A stretch of DNA of 13,384 nucleotides, taken from positions 1 through 13,384 of the forward strand of contig JBIJBU010000040.1 in assembly GCA_044345075.1 (NCBI GenBank). Reading direction: 5' to 3'. Both the position numbers and the translations under genes were made by a program. A model generated the notes under the pieces. The model saw only the letters and a list, made by a program, of their open reading frames with translations. It was not told the DNA's origin and made no database searches. This DNA is from CAIKZY01 sp044345075 (lineage in GTDB: Bacteria > Actinomycetota > Actinomycetes > S36-B12). Shown here piece after piece: positions 1-7,566 of this stretch. How positions within the stretch are numbered: position 1 is the stretch's first letter; each line of letters begins with the position of its first letter.

Positions 1-23
1 GCCGGCTGGAGTTACAGGGCGCT

Positions 24-37
24 CGGTCGTCCGACCG
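24..37. repeat. small inverted repeat downstream of purE
   Basis: CGGTCG and CGACCG (24-29 and 32-37) are perfect reverse complements around TC. It is the second of two hairpins after the purE stop. It may belong to the termination region or to whatever lies left of the window. No U-tract follows on either strand. Confidence 0.3.
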
Positions 38-50
38 CCTGATTCGACAC

Positions 51-71
51 TCGCACGATACGTTCGTGCGA
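51..71 (-). terminator. putative transcription terminator hairpin after purE
   Basis: A perfect 8-bp inverted repeat (TCGCACGA at 51-58, TCGTGCGA at 64-71) with a 5-base loop begins two bases beyond the purE stop codon. Its position at the end of the birA-to-purE gene string suggests a terminator. The usual run of T residues is absent on the minus strand, as is common in high-GC actinobacteria, so the call rests on hairpin and position. Confidence 0.55.
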
Positions 72-72
72 A

Positions 73-579
73 CTACTTGAGGTTCTGGCCCTTGGCCTTT
101 GCTGCGGCATTGAGATCGGCCTGGAAGGTCACCATGTCGTCGCGGAGGTCTTCGTCGGCGACACCGAGAATGCGCGCGGCAAGTAGACCAGCATTGCGTG
201 CGTTGCCGATGGCAACGGTCGCGACCGGAACACCCGCTGGCATCTGCACGATTGAGAGCAGGGAATCCATGCCGTCGAGGGTGCCGACAGCGACCGGAAC
301 GCCGATGACCGGAATCGGAGTAAGGGCTGCGAGCATGCCGGGCAGATGAGCCGCACCACCAGCGCCAGCAATGATCACCTTGAGTCCGCGCTCAACAGCC
401 GTGTTCCCGTAATCAACCATCTCCTGGGGCATGCGGTGCGCGGAGACGACTCCGGTCTCGAAGGCGATACCGAATTCCTCGAGGGCGGCCGCGGCCGCCT
501 GCATCACCGGCCAGTCGGAGTCGCTACCCATGACGATGCCGACGAGGGGTGCGCCTGCTGCAGAGGTGGTGCCGCTCAT
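73..579 (-). CDS. purE: N5-carboxyaminoimidazole ribonucleotide mutase (PurE, class I)
   Basis: PurE isomerises N5-CAIR, the product of PurK, to CAIR in cytosolic de novo purine synthesis. The 168-residue product has the class I signatures: GSDSDW near residues 18-23, the SAHR motif with catalytic His48, and the AGGAAHLPG segment (about residues 73-81). The length fits the family. I chose ATG at 579 because AGGAG (585-589, minus sense) lies five bases upstream; the frame stays open to 669, but that extension runs into purK and adds nonconserved sequence. An in-frame ATG at 606 overlaps the purK stop and lacks a better ribosome site. It lies 19 bases after purK, so it is co-transcribed with it, and it is followed by a hairpin. 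The function is secure; only the start is slightly open. Confidence 0.96.
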   Translation of the reverse strand: MSGTTSAAGAPLVGIVMGSDSDWPVMQAAAAALEEFGIAFETGVVSAHRMPQEMVDYGNTAVERGLKVIIAGAGGAAHLPGMLAALTPIPVIGVPVAVGTLDGMDSLLSIVQMPAGVPVATVAIGNARNAGLLAARILGVADEDLRDDMVTFQADLNAAAKAKGQNLK

Positions 580-584
580 GGGAT

Positions 585-589
585 CTCCT
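585..589 (-). promoter_or_regulatory. purE ribosome binding site
   Basis: AGGAG on the minus strand, five bases before the ATG at 579. It decides the purE start against in-frame upstream starts at 606, 660 and 669. Confidence 0.75.
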
Positions 590-598
590 GTCGGATGA

Positions 599-1759
599 CT
601 ACTCATCAATTCTGCCCGAGAAGTAATCGGCGGCGTGACGGGCCCTAGCCAGGAGGTCATCGAGGTCATTGCCGAGGACTGTCACGTGGCCAACCTTGCG
701 GCCGGGCCGCACCGCCTTGCCATATAAGTGAACCTTCAGGCCCGGGTCGCGCGCCATCACGTGCTTGTAGGCCGAGTAGAGGTCACCGACATCGCCGCCA
801 AGGATGTTCACCATCACCGCATGCTCTGCCTTCAGTGCAGGGCTACCCAGCGGAAGATCGAGAACAGCACGCAGGTGATTCTCGAATTGACTGGTGACCG
901 CACCCTCAATGCTCCAGTGACCGGAGTTATGCGGGCGCATCGCGAGCTCATTCACGTAGAGGTCGTACCCGTCATCGAACAACTCGACAGCAAGCATGCC
1001 AGTGACATTCAAGTCCTGTGCGATCTGCAGCGCGATGCGCTGTGCCTGCACGGCACGCTCATTGGGTAGGCCAGGCGCTGGGGCGATGACTTCTGCGCAG
1101 ATGCCATTCTCCTGCACGGTGCGCACGATTGGGTAGGCAACAGCCTGGCCGTGCGGTGACCGGGCAACCTGCGCCGAGAGTTCTTGAACGAAATCGATGC
1201 ATTGCTCGGCGAGCCAGGCCGCCCCTGCCGGAAGCGGAAGCGCGATGACTTTCTCGGCTTCGTCGAGCGAGTCGACGACCCAGACTCCCTTGCCGTCATA
1301 GCCGCCTCGCGAGGTCTTGAGCACGATCGGCCAGCCAACGTTCTCGGCGAAGTCAGCTACACCTCGCACATCGTGCACTTCAGCCCACGCGGGACAGGGA
1401 ATACCGGCGTCACTGAGAGCGCGACGCATGTGCACCTTGTCCTGCGCATGGAAGAGAGCGGAAGGTCCGGGGCGCACCGCTACGCCCATGGCCTCGAGTT
1501 GTTCGAGATACGCTGGCGGAACATGCTCATGATCAAAGGTGACGACATCGAGCCCACGGGCGAAGCCCACAAGATCGTCGAGGGAATCGTGTGAGCCAAG
1601 GAAAACATCGCTGACGACTTGGGCTGCCGATTCATTCTCGGACGCCGCGAGAACGCGAAAGCCAATACCGAGTGCGGCTGCAGGGGCTGCCGACATGCGG
1701 GCCAGCTGGCCACCGCCGACCATGCCGACGCGGGGGGCGGGATCCACCTGCTCACTCAC
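599..1759 (-). CDS. purK: N5-carboxyaminoimidazole ribonucleotide synthase (PurK)
   Basis: PurK is an ATP-grasp enzyme that converts AIR, bicarbonate and ATP to N5-CAIR, which PurE then rearranges. The 386-residue product shows the N-terminal dinucleotide-like fold VGMVGGGQLARM (residues 11-22), ATP-grasp elements around Lys148 and GGYDGKG (152-158), and the family signature NELAMRPHNSGH (270-281) followed by SQFENHLRAVL. The length is normal. The start is GTG at 1759; a second in-frame GTG lies four codons on, and the first ATG (residue 13) would remove the first beta strand. There is no convincing Shine-Dalgarno site. Instead TAGCCT lies exactly six bases upstream, suggesting a leaderless transcript starting at the GTG. 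It sits 28 bases after the PH-domain gene and 19 before purE, so readthrough from birA is also possible. Confidence 0.96.
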   Translation of the reverse strand: MSEQVDPAPRVGMVGGGQLARMSAAPAAALGIGFRVLAASENESAAQVVSDVFLGSHDSLDDLVGFARGLDVVTFDHEHVPPAYLEQLEAMGVAVRPGPSALFHAQDKVHMRRALSDAGIPCPAWAEVHDVRGVADFAENVGWPIVLKTSRGGYDGKGVWVVDSLDEAEKVIALPLPAGAAWLAEQCIDFVQELSAQVARSPHGQAVAYPIVRTVQENGICAEVIAPAPGLPNERAVQAQRIALQIAQDLNVTGMLAVELFDDGYDLYVNELAMRPHNSGHWSIEGAVTSQFENHLRAVLDLPLGSPALKAEHAVMVNILGGDVGDLYSAYKHVMARDPGLKVHLYGKAVRPGRKVGHVTVLGNDLDDLLARARHAADYFSGRIDE

Positions 1760-1765
1760 CGGTCA

Positions 1766-1771
1766 AGGCTA
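1766..1771 (-). promoter_or_regulatory. putative -10 element for a leaderless purK transcript
   Basis: TAGCCT (minus strand) fits the actinobacterial TANNNT -10 consensus and ends six bases before the purK GTG, placing +1 on the start codon. No clear -35 box is seen. It lies in the 28-base gap after the PH-domain gene, so it would give purK-purE a promoter separate from birA. Confidence 0.5.
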
Positions 1772-1787
1772 TCGGCCGTGAGGTGGA

Positions 1788-2324
1788 TCAGGTGCCGTCG
1801 GTTGAGACAGAGGGGCCGCCGCTGCGACGACGAACGTCATCGGCCTCGATGAACTGGTAGACGTCGCGCTGGATCTCCTCGACGTTGGGCACATCGCGAA
1901 TGGTGAGCCCCTCGTTCTCGCCGGCGGATTGAATCTGCAGCTCTCCGTAGTTGAGCAGGCGTCCGAGTGCGGGAACCATGAAGGAGACGTTGTTGATCTT
2001 CGACATCGGCACATCGCGTCCGCGCTTGGTGATGATGCCCATACGCGTGATGACACGACGATCGGTGAAGACGTAGTCAGTGGTCAACCAGCGCAGGAAT
2101 GGCCCGATTGCCCACAGGATCAAGATGATGATCGCGCCGACCAGGATCGGCCACCGCAGCCAGGTGAGCCAGTCATTTTGACTCACTGCCCAGGTGAAGA
2201 GCAGAGCGAATCCGAAGACGGTGAAGACCAGCACCACCGCGGGAGCGATCAGCGCCCGCCAGTGCGGCTTGGTCTCGAACTTGATCGTCTCGTCAGGTGA
2301 CAGCAGCTTGGTGGGGTAGGCCAT
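1788..2324 (-). CDS. membrane protein with bacterial PH domain (bPH2, DUF304 family)
   Basis: The 178-residue product has two predicted membrane helices (about residues 24-46 and 55-77). A basic, beta-rich segment follows (about 78-155) that looks like the bacterial PH-like domain, including TTDYVFTDRRVITRMGIITKRGRDVPMSKINNV, which I split here only as a description: the YxxTDRRVI core and the DVPMSKI stretch are the diagnostic parts. The tail (about 160-178) is hydrophilic and Ser/Gly-rich. Start ATG at 2324 lies two bases after the birA stop with no clear ribosome site, so translation is probably coupled to birA. The biochemical role is unknown; membrane anchoring or protein binding is inference from the fold. 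From memory, M. tuberculosis has an equivalent gene (Rv3278c) in the same place beside birA, so the linkage is old. Confidence 0.85.
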   Translation of the reverse strand: MAYPTKLLSPDETIKFETKPHWRALIAPAVVLVFTVFGFALLFTWAVSQNDWLTWLRWPILVGAIIILILWAIGPFLRWLTTDYVFTDRRVITRMGIITKRGRDVPMSKINNVSFMVPALGRLLNYGELQIQSAGENEGLTIRDVPNVEEIQRDVYQFIEADDVRRRSGGPSVSTDGT

Positions 2325-2326
2325 GG

Positions 2327-3118
2327 TCAGATCGTTGCATGAATGACGTCGCCAGCGGCGACGATGACCGTGTTTCCTTGATGGTTGACCATCAGTCGAC
2401 CGTCGTCGGCAATGCCCTCGGCCAAGCCGACGAGCTCGGTGCCATCGGGGAGGTGCACGGTGACTTGGCGGCCGATGGTGATGCAGGCTGACCGGTAGTC
2501 ATCGATCGCTGACTCACCGGCTCGCCAGTCGGCCAGTCGAGCCTCCAGCGCCCCCTGAAGGGCCACCACGAAGGCTTCGCGGTCAGGCTCGCCGCCTTCC
2601 AGGAGCACCGAAGTCGCCGCCGGGGTCGGCAATTCCTCCGCCAGCAGGCTCATGTTGATGCCGATCCCCACGATGACCGCATCGGGCCCGGCCACCTCGA
2701 CCAGGATTCCGCCGAGCTTACGCACCTCATCACCCTCGCTGACCAGGTCATTTGGCCATTTGAGGTGGCTCTCGAGGCCGCAGGCGGCAGCCAGTGCGTC
2801 CCTCACCGCTAAGGCAGTGATCAGGGGCAGCCAGGCCCAGGAGGCGCGAGGCTGGTCGGACGGCCGCACAAGTACGGACATCCACACACCTGAGCCACAA
2901 GGGCTCTCCCAGGTGCGGCCAAGGCGGCCCCGACCGGCGGTCTGGATCTCGGCCACGATCGTGCTGCCCTCACGGGCATCTAAGCGCTCTGCCAGGATTC
3001 GATTGGTGGAATCGACCTCATCGAGAAGTTCCGGGCCGGCCCAGGAGTTACTTGAAAGTGTGATGAGTAACTCAATTCGATCCGCGGAAAGCGGTAACCG
3101 AGAACTGGGGGTCATCAC
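2327..3118 (-). CDS. birA: biotin--[acetyl-CoA-carboxylase] ligase (BirA, monofunctional)
   Basis: BirA activates biotin to biotinyl-AMP and attaches it to the carboxylase lysine, here probably Lys551 of AccA in this window. The 263-residue product carries the biotin-binding loop GRGRLGR (about residues 62-68), the catalytic-domain KWPND with Lys120, LGGILVE, and GIGINM (about 151-156), then a small C-terminal domain. There is no N-terminal helix-turn-helix, so unlike E. coli BirA it should not be a DNA-binding repressor. Start choice: the frame is open to 3166, but that would overlap pccB. GTG at 3118 is followed directly by ATG at 3115, and TACCTT lies six bases before the GTG, which fits a leaderless mRNA. 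An ATG 3115 start is equally acceptable and differs by one residue. The gene is divergent from pccB with a 32-base gap. Confidence 0.93.
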   Translation of the reverse strand: MMTPSSRLPLSADRIELLITLSSNSWAGPELLDEVDSTNRILAERLDAREGSTIVAEIQTAGRGRLGRTWESPCGSGVWMSVLVRPSDQPRASWAWLPLITALAVRDALAAACGLESHLKWPNDLVSEGDEVRKLGGILVEVAGPDAVIVGIGINMSLLAEELPTPAATSVLLEGGEPDREAFVVALQGALEARLADWRAGESAIDDYRSACITIGRQVTVHLPDGTELVGLAEGIADDGRLMVNHQGNTVIVAAGDVIHATI

Positions 3119-3123
3119 CTGGT

Positions 3124-3130
3124 TAAGGTA
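3124..3130. promoter_or_regulatory. overlapping divergent -10 elements of birA and pccB
   Basis: TAAGGT (3124-3129, plus strand) and TACCTT (3130-3125, minus strand) both fit TANNNT and share five of seven base pairs. The minus element is six bases before the birA GTG at 3118. The plus element predicts a start of transcription near 3136, just before the pccB ribosome site. The whole gap between the genes is 32 bases, so both promoters must lie in it or in the gene ends. No -35 boxes are evident. Confidence 0.5.
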
Positions 3131-3139
3131 TCTCAGGCG

Positions 3140-3145
3140 AGGAGG
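3140..3145 (+). promoter_or_regulatory. pccB ribosome binding site
   Basis: A perfect AGGAGG lies five bases before the ATG at 3151. It fixes the pccB start and indicates strong translation. Confidence 0.85.
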
Positions 3146-3150
3146 CCCCC

Positions 3151-4746
<1,596 letters not shown>

Positions 4747-4748
4747 GC

Positions 4749-4754
4749 GGGAGG
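4749..4754 (+). promoter_or_regulatory. accE ribosome binding site
   Basis: GGGAGG lies five bases before the ATG at 4760 and decides the start of the short accE frame, which is otherwise open back into pccB. Confidence 0.75.
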
Positions 4755-4759
4755 CAGAC

Positions 4760-4981
4760 ATGGCCGACAACGAGACCACCCAGCCCATGCTTCGCGTCGT
4801 CTCCGGCGATCCCACACCGGAAGAACTCGCGATCGTGATCGCACTTGTGACGGCGCGGGGCGGAGCGAGCAAGCCGAGTGAGTCCAAGCGACTGAGCCTG
4901 TGGGCCAGTAAGGGCCGCCAGACACGGCCGTCGGTCGGCGCGGGTTTCGGCTCGTGGCGCGCCTCGAGCATGCCGCGCTAG
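4760..4981 (+). CDS. accE: acyl-CoA carboxylase epsilon subunit
   Basis: This small 73-residue protein matches the actinobacterial epsilon subunit that stabilises and activates the carboxyltransferase/AccA complex. The N-terminal part carries LRVVSGDPTPEELAIVIALV (residues 11-30), where the V-x-G-x-P-T-x-E-E-L helix start is the family hallmark. A polar linker follows, then the Trp/Arg-rich end with SLWASKGRQ and SWRASSMPR. The frame is open from 4652, inside pccB, but GGGAGG before the ATG at 4760 and the family length set the start. It lies 13 bases after pccB and two bases before maf, so all three share a transcript. Its presence beside pccB supports an AccA-PccB-AccE holoenzyme like the S. 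coelicolor and M. tuberculosis complexes. Confidence 0.92.
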   Translation: MADNETTQPMLRVVSGDPTPEELAIVIALVTARGGASKPSESKRLSLWASKGRQTRPSVGAGFGSWRASSMPR

Positions 4982-4983
4982 AT

Positions 4984-5583
4984 ATGCCCACCCTCGTCCT
5001 CGCTTCCGCCTCGCCTGCCCGCAAGCGGCTCCTGACTGATGCCGGAGTTACCCCAGTTATTCGGGTGAGCAATGTGGACGAGCGCGCGATCGAAACTGCA
5101 ATGCCTGATGCCTCTCCTGCTGAACTCTGTCTGGAGCTCGCGCGCGCCAAGGCCCGCGTTGTTGCGGGCGAATTTCGTGACAACGGCGAGACCATCGTCA
5201 TCGGCTGTGATTCGGTGCTCGAGATCAACGGCGTCGCCTACGGCAAGCCGGAGGATGCCGCGACTGCCAAGCGCCGCTGGCAGCAGATGTCCGGCCGCTC
5301 AGGAATTCTTCGCACCGGTCACTGGGTGATCCGCGGCAACGACGAACTCGGCGAGGTGGCCAGCACCACTGTCGTGCACGGAGTGCTCACTGAGGCCGAG
5401 ATCGATGCCTACATCGCCACAGGCGAGCCCTTGCAGGTCGCCGGCGGCTTCACCCTTGACGGCCTCGGCGCGCCATTCGTCGAGCGCATCGACGGAGACC
5501 CCTCCAACGTGATCGGGCTCTCGCTGCCGTTGCTTCGCTCCATGCTCACCCGTCTGGGCGTGACCTGGCCCAGCCTGTGGTGA
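4984..5583 (+). CDS. maf: Maf family nucleoside triphosphate pyrophosphatase
   Basis: Maf proteins hydrolyse noncanonical or selected NTPs to NMP and pyrophosphate, and overexpression of some blocks septum formation. The 199-residue product begins MPTLVLASASPARKRLL, with the SxSPxR active-site loop (residues 8-13). It continues with a conserved acidic site in IGCDSVLE (Asp76) and YGKP (residues 86-89), then a family-typical AGGFTLDGLGAPFVERIDGDPSNVIGL near the C-terminus, whose DGDPSNVIGL core is distinctive. The ATG at 4984 lies two bases after the accE stop; a GTG at 4954 is in frame but would overlap accE and precede the conserved start. There is no clear ribosome site, so translation is probably coupled to accE. 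The nucleotide preference cannot be read from the sequence. Confidence 0.94.
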   Translation: MPTLVLASASPARKRLLTDAGVTPVIRVSNVDERAIETAMPDASPAELCLELARAKARVVAGEFRDNGETIVIGCDSVLEINGVAYGKPEDAATAKRRWQQMSGRSGILRTGHWVIRGNDELGEVASTTVVHGVLTEAEIDAYIATGEPLQVAGGFTLDGLGAPFVERIDGDPSNVIGLSLPLLRSMLTRLGVTWPSLW

Positions 5584-5599
5584 TCTTCACAGCAGGCGT

Positions 5600-5613
5600 T
5601 CGGCCCCGGCCGA
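5600..5613 (+). repeat. inverted repeat after maf, possible weak terminator
   Basis: TCGGCC and GGCCGA flank CC 17 bases after the maf stop. It could end the pccB-accE-maf transcript, but the loop is tight and no U-tract follows, so readthrough into accA is possible. Confidence 0.35.
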
Positions 5614-5645
5614 CCAACTGACCCCCTGACCCTGGAATTACTCAA

Positions 5646-5651
5646 TAAACT
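5646..5651 (+). promoter_or_regulatory. putative accA -10 element
   Basis: TAAACT fits TANNNT and lies in the only AT-rich patch of the 109-base maf-accA gap (about 5636-5651). A standard spacing puts +1 near 5658, the first base of the hairpin there. A CTGACC motif at 5626-5631 is too close (14 bases) to be an ordinary -35 box. Confidence 0.45.
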
Positions 5652-5657
5652 GCAATC

Positions 5658-5673
5658 CCGGATGCGAATCCGG
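5658..5673 (+). promoter_or_regulatory. hairpin in the accA leader
   Basis: CCGGAT and ATCCGG form a perfect 6-bp stem with the 4-base loop GCGA, nine bases before the accA ribosome site. If the TAAACT promoter is right, the mRNA begins with this stem-loop. It could protect the 5' end or be the DNA palindrome of an operator. Confidence 0.5.
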
Positions 5674-5682
5674 CCCCGAATG

Positions 5683-5688
5683 AAGGAG
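5683..5688 (+). promoter_or_regulatory. accA ribosome binding site
   Basis: AAGGAG lies four bases before the GTG at 5693. It sets this GTG as the accA start. Confidence 0.75.
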
Positions 5689-5692
5689 CCCT

Positions 5693-7453
5693 GTGCGTAC
5701 CGTTCTCATCGCCAACCGTGGTGAAATCGCCATCCGCGTCATCCGCGCCTGCCGTGACGCCGGGCTCCAGTCCGTCGCGGTCTACGCCGAGCCAGATCGC
5801 GATGCCCTGCACGTGCGCCTGGCCGATCAGGCCATCGCTCTCGGCGGTAACACCGCTGCAGAGAGTTACCTGGTCATCGACAAGATCATCGATGCCGCCA
5901 AGCAGTCCGGCGCCGATGCGATCCACCCTGGCTACGGATTCCTCTCAGAGAACGCCGACTTCGCTCAAGCCGTCATCGATGCCGGCATCACCTGGATCGG
6001 TCCGTCACCGGATTCCATCCGCTCACTCGGTGACAAAGTCTCCGCTCGTCACATCGCGCAGCGCGCAGGCGCCCCGCAGGTTCCCGGCACGCCTGATCCC
6101 GTCAAGGATTCCGGCGAGGTTGTCGAATTCGCGAAGAAGCACGGCCTCCCGGTTGCTATCAAGGCTGCATTCGGTGGCGGCGGTCGTGGCCTGAAGGTTG
6201 CCCGCACCCTCGAGGAGATTCCGGAGTTGTTCGACTCCGCGGTTCGTGAGGCCATCGCAGCCTTCGGTCGCGGCGAGTGCTTCGTCGAGCGCTACCTTGA
6301 CAACCCGCGTCACGTCGAGACCCAGTGCCTCGCCGACATGCATGGCAACGTTGTGGTCGTCTCGACCCGCGACTGCTCCCTGCAGCGTCGTCACCAGAAG
6401 CTGGTCGAGGAGGCGCCCGCCCCGTTCCTCTCGCAGGCCCAGCTCGATGAGCTCTACGCATCATCCAAGGCAATTCTCAAGGAGGCCGGCTACTACAACG
6501 CGGGCACCTGCGAGTTCCTCGTCGGTATCGACGGCACGATCTCCTTCCTCGAAGTCAACACCCGTCTGCAGGTCGAGCACCCCGTCACTGAAGAGGTCGC
6601 CGGCATTGATCTCGTGCGCGAGCAGTTCCGCATCGCCGAGGGTGGCGTCATCGACTACGCCGATCCCGTACTTCGCGGTCACTCGATCGAGTTCCGCATC
6701 AACGGCGAGGATCCCGGCCGTGGCTTCCTGCCCGCCCCCGGCGTGCTCACTGTCTGGAATCCGCCGAGCGGCCCGGGCGTGCGCGTCGACGCCGGCTTCG
6801 AGGCCGGTGATGTCATCGGCGGCAACTTCGACTCACTGCTGGCCAAGCTCATCGTTACCGGTCGCGATCGTCAAGAAGCCCTCGAGCGCTCACGTCGTGC
6901 TCTCGAAGAGTTCCAGGTCGATGGCATTGCCACGGCACTGACCTTCCACCGCGAGGTCGTGCGTGACCCGGCATTCGCCCCGGTCAATCCCGATGACGCA
7001 TTCACCGTGCACACACGCTGGATCGAGACCGAGTTCAACAACACCATCCCCGCGTACTCCGGCGCAGCCTCCGAGCTCAATGAGCCCGCGGCTCGCGAGT
7101 CGGTCGTGGTCGAGGTGGGCGGCAAGCGCATTGAGGTCACCCTCCCCGCCGGTCTGGGCGCAAGTGCCGGTGGCGGCGCCGCCAAGGCAGCAGGCCCCAA
7201 GAAGCGCGGCGGCAAGAAGGCCGGTGGCGGCGCCACCGGTGATTCACTCACCGCTCCCATGCAGGGCACCATCGTCAAGGTCGAGGTCACCGAGGGCCAG
7301 GTCGTGGCCGCTGGTGATCTCATCGTCGTGCTCGAGGCCATGAAGATGGAGCAGCCGCTCACTGCGCATAAGGCCGGCACCATCACCTCGCTCAATGCCG
7401 AGGCTGGAACCACGGTGCCGACCGGAACTGTTCTCTGCGAGATCAAGGACTGA
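5693..7453 (+). CDS. accA: acyl-CoA carboxylase alpha subunit: biotin carboxylase fused to biotin carboxyl carrier protein
   Basis: This 586-residue subunit carboxylates its own biotin using ATP and bicarbonate and feeds PccB. The biotin carboxylase part (about residues 1-450) has the LIANRGEIA start, the ATP-grasp lysine Lys157 before FGGGGRG (160-166), and EVNTRLQVEH (287-296) with the catalytic Arg291. A flexible Ala/Gly/Lys-rich linker spans about 489-516. The carrier domain (about 518-586) carries EAMKMEQ with biotinylation site Lys551. The start is GTG behind AAGGAG. The gene is separated from the pccB operon by 109 bases with its own likely promoter, so dosage of the two subunits can be set separately. 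In actinobacteria one such alpha subunit usually serves several carboxyltransferases, hence M. tuberculosis accA3 is the closest named equivalent. Confidence 0.96.
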   Translation: MRTVLIANRGEIAIRVIRACRDAGLQSVAVYAEPDRDALHVRLADQAIALGGNTAAESYLVIDKIIDAAKQSGADAIHPGYGFLSENADFAQAVIDAGITWIGPSPDSIRSLGDKVSARHIAQRAGAPQVPGTPDPVKDSGEVVEFAKKHGLPVAIKAAFGGGGRGLKVARTLEEIPELFDSAVREAIAAFGRGECFVERYLDNPRHVETQCLADMHGNVVVVSTRDCSLQRRHQKLVEEAPAPFLSQAQLDELYASSKAILKEAGYYNAGTCEFLVGIDGTISFLEVNTRLQVEHPVTEEVAGIDLVREQFRIAEGGVIDYADPVLRGHSIEFRINGEDPGRGFLPAPGVLTVWNPPSGPGVRVDAGFEAGDVIGGNFDSLLAKLIVTGRDRQEALERSRRALEEFQVDGIATALTFHREVVRDPAFAPVNPDDAFTVHTRWIETEFNNTIPAYSGAASELNEPAARESVVVEVGGKRIEVTLPAGLGASAGGGAAKAAGPKKRGGKKAGGGATGDSLTAPMQGTIVKVEVTEGQVVAAGDLIVVLEAMKMEQPLTAHKAGTITSLNAEAGTTVPTGTVLCEIKD

Positions 7454-7566
7454 TCACGCACCTGATTCGGCCCGGGCTCAACAGCGCGTGAGCACAGGCA
7501 CTCTCGCGGACAACGGGCTGATACAAGACCCTTAGCCCAGGTCACCGAAGGGAACGAGGCTCGCAC
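7454..7566 (+). other. accA to acetoacetate-CoA ligase intergenic region
   Basis: These 113 bases hold two weak inverted repeats: TCACGC/GCGTGA (7454-7459 and 7486-7491) straddling a GCCCGGGC palindrome, and GGGCT/AGCCC (7515-7519 and 7534-7538). Either may help end accA transcription. I found no TANNNT hexamer on the plus strand here, so a promoter for the next gene is not visible. AAGGGAA (7548-7554) and GAGG (7556-7559) precede its GTG and can serve as ribosome site. Confidence 0.35.

Noticed and set aside
43..50. TTCGACAC occurs near the left edge and again at 13376-13383, suggesting a flanking direct repeat
   Set aside because: Eight bases is within chance for a 13-kb window, and nothing between them looks mobile.
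346..648. Open frame opposite purE (plus strand, 100 codons)
   Set aside because: It is a shadow of the conserved purE frame, has no ribosome site and no recognisable protein motif.
2331..2336. AACGAT six bases before the PH-domain ATG, as a further leaderless promoter
   Set aside because: It lacks the first T of TANNNT and lies in the birA coding end; a two-base gap after birA makes coupled translation the simpler reading.
2327..2491. Possible overlap gene opposite birA near 2297-2491
   Set aside because: Short, no ribosome site, and fully antisense to the conserved end of birA.
6198..6941. 247-codon plus-strand frame inside accA
   Set aside because: Shifted reading of the biotin carboxylase domain, rich in Ser, Arg and Pro, without start signals.
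7186..7240. Ala/Gly/Lys-rich stretch in accA as a possible insertion or repeat expansion
   Set aside because: A flexible low-complexity linker before the carrier domain is normal for this family.
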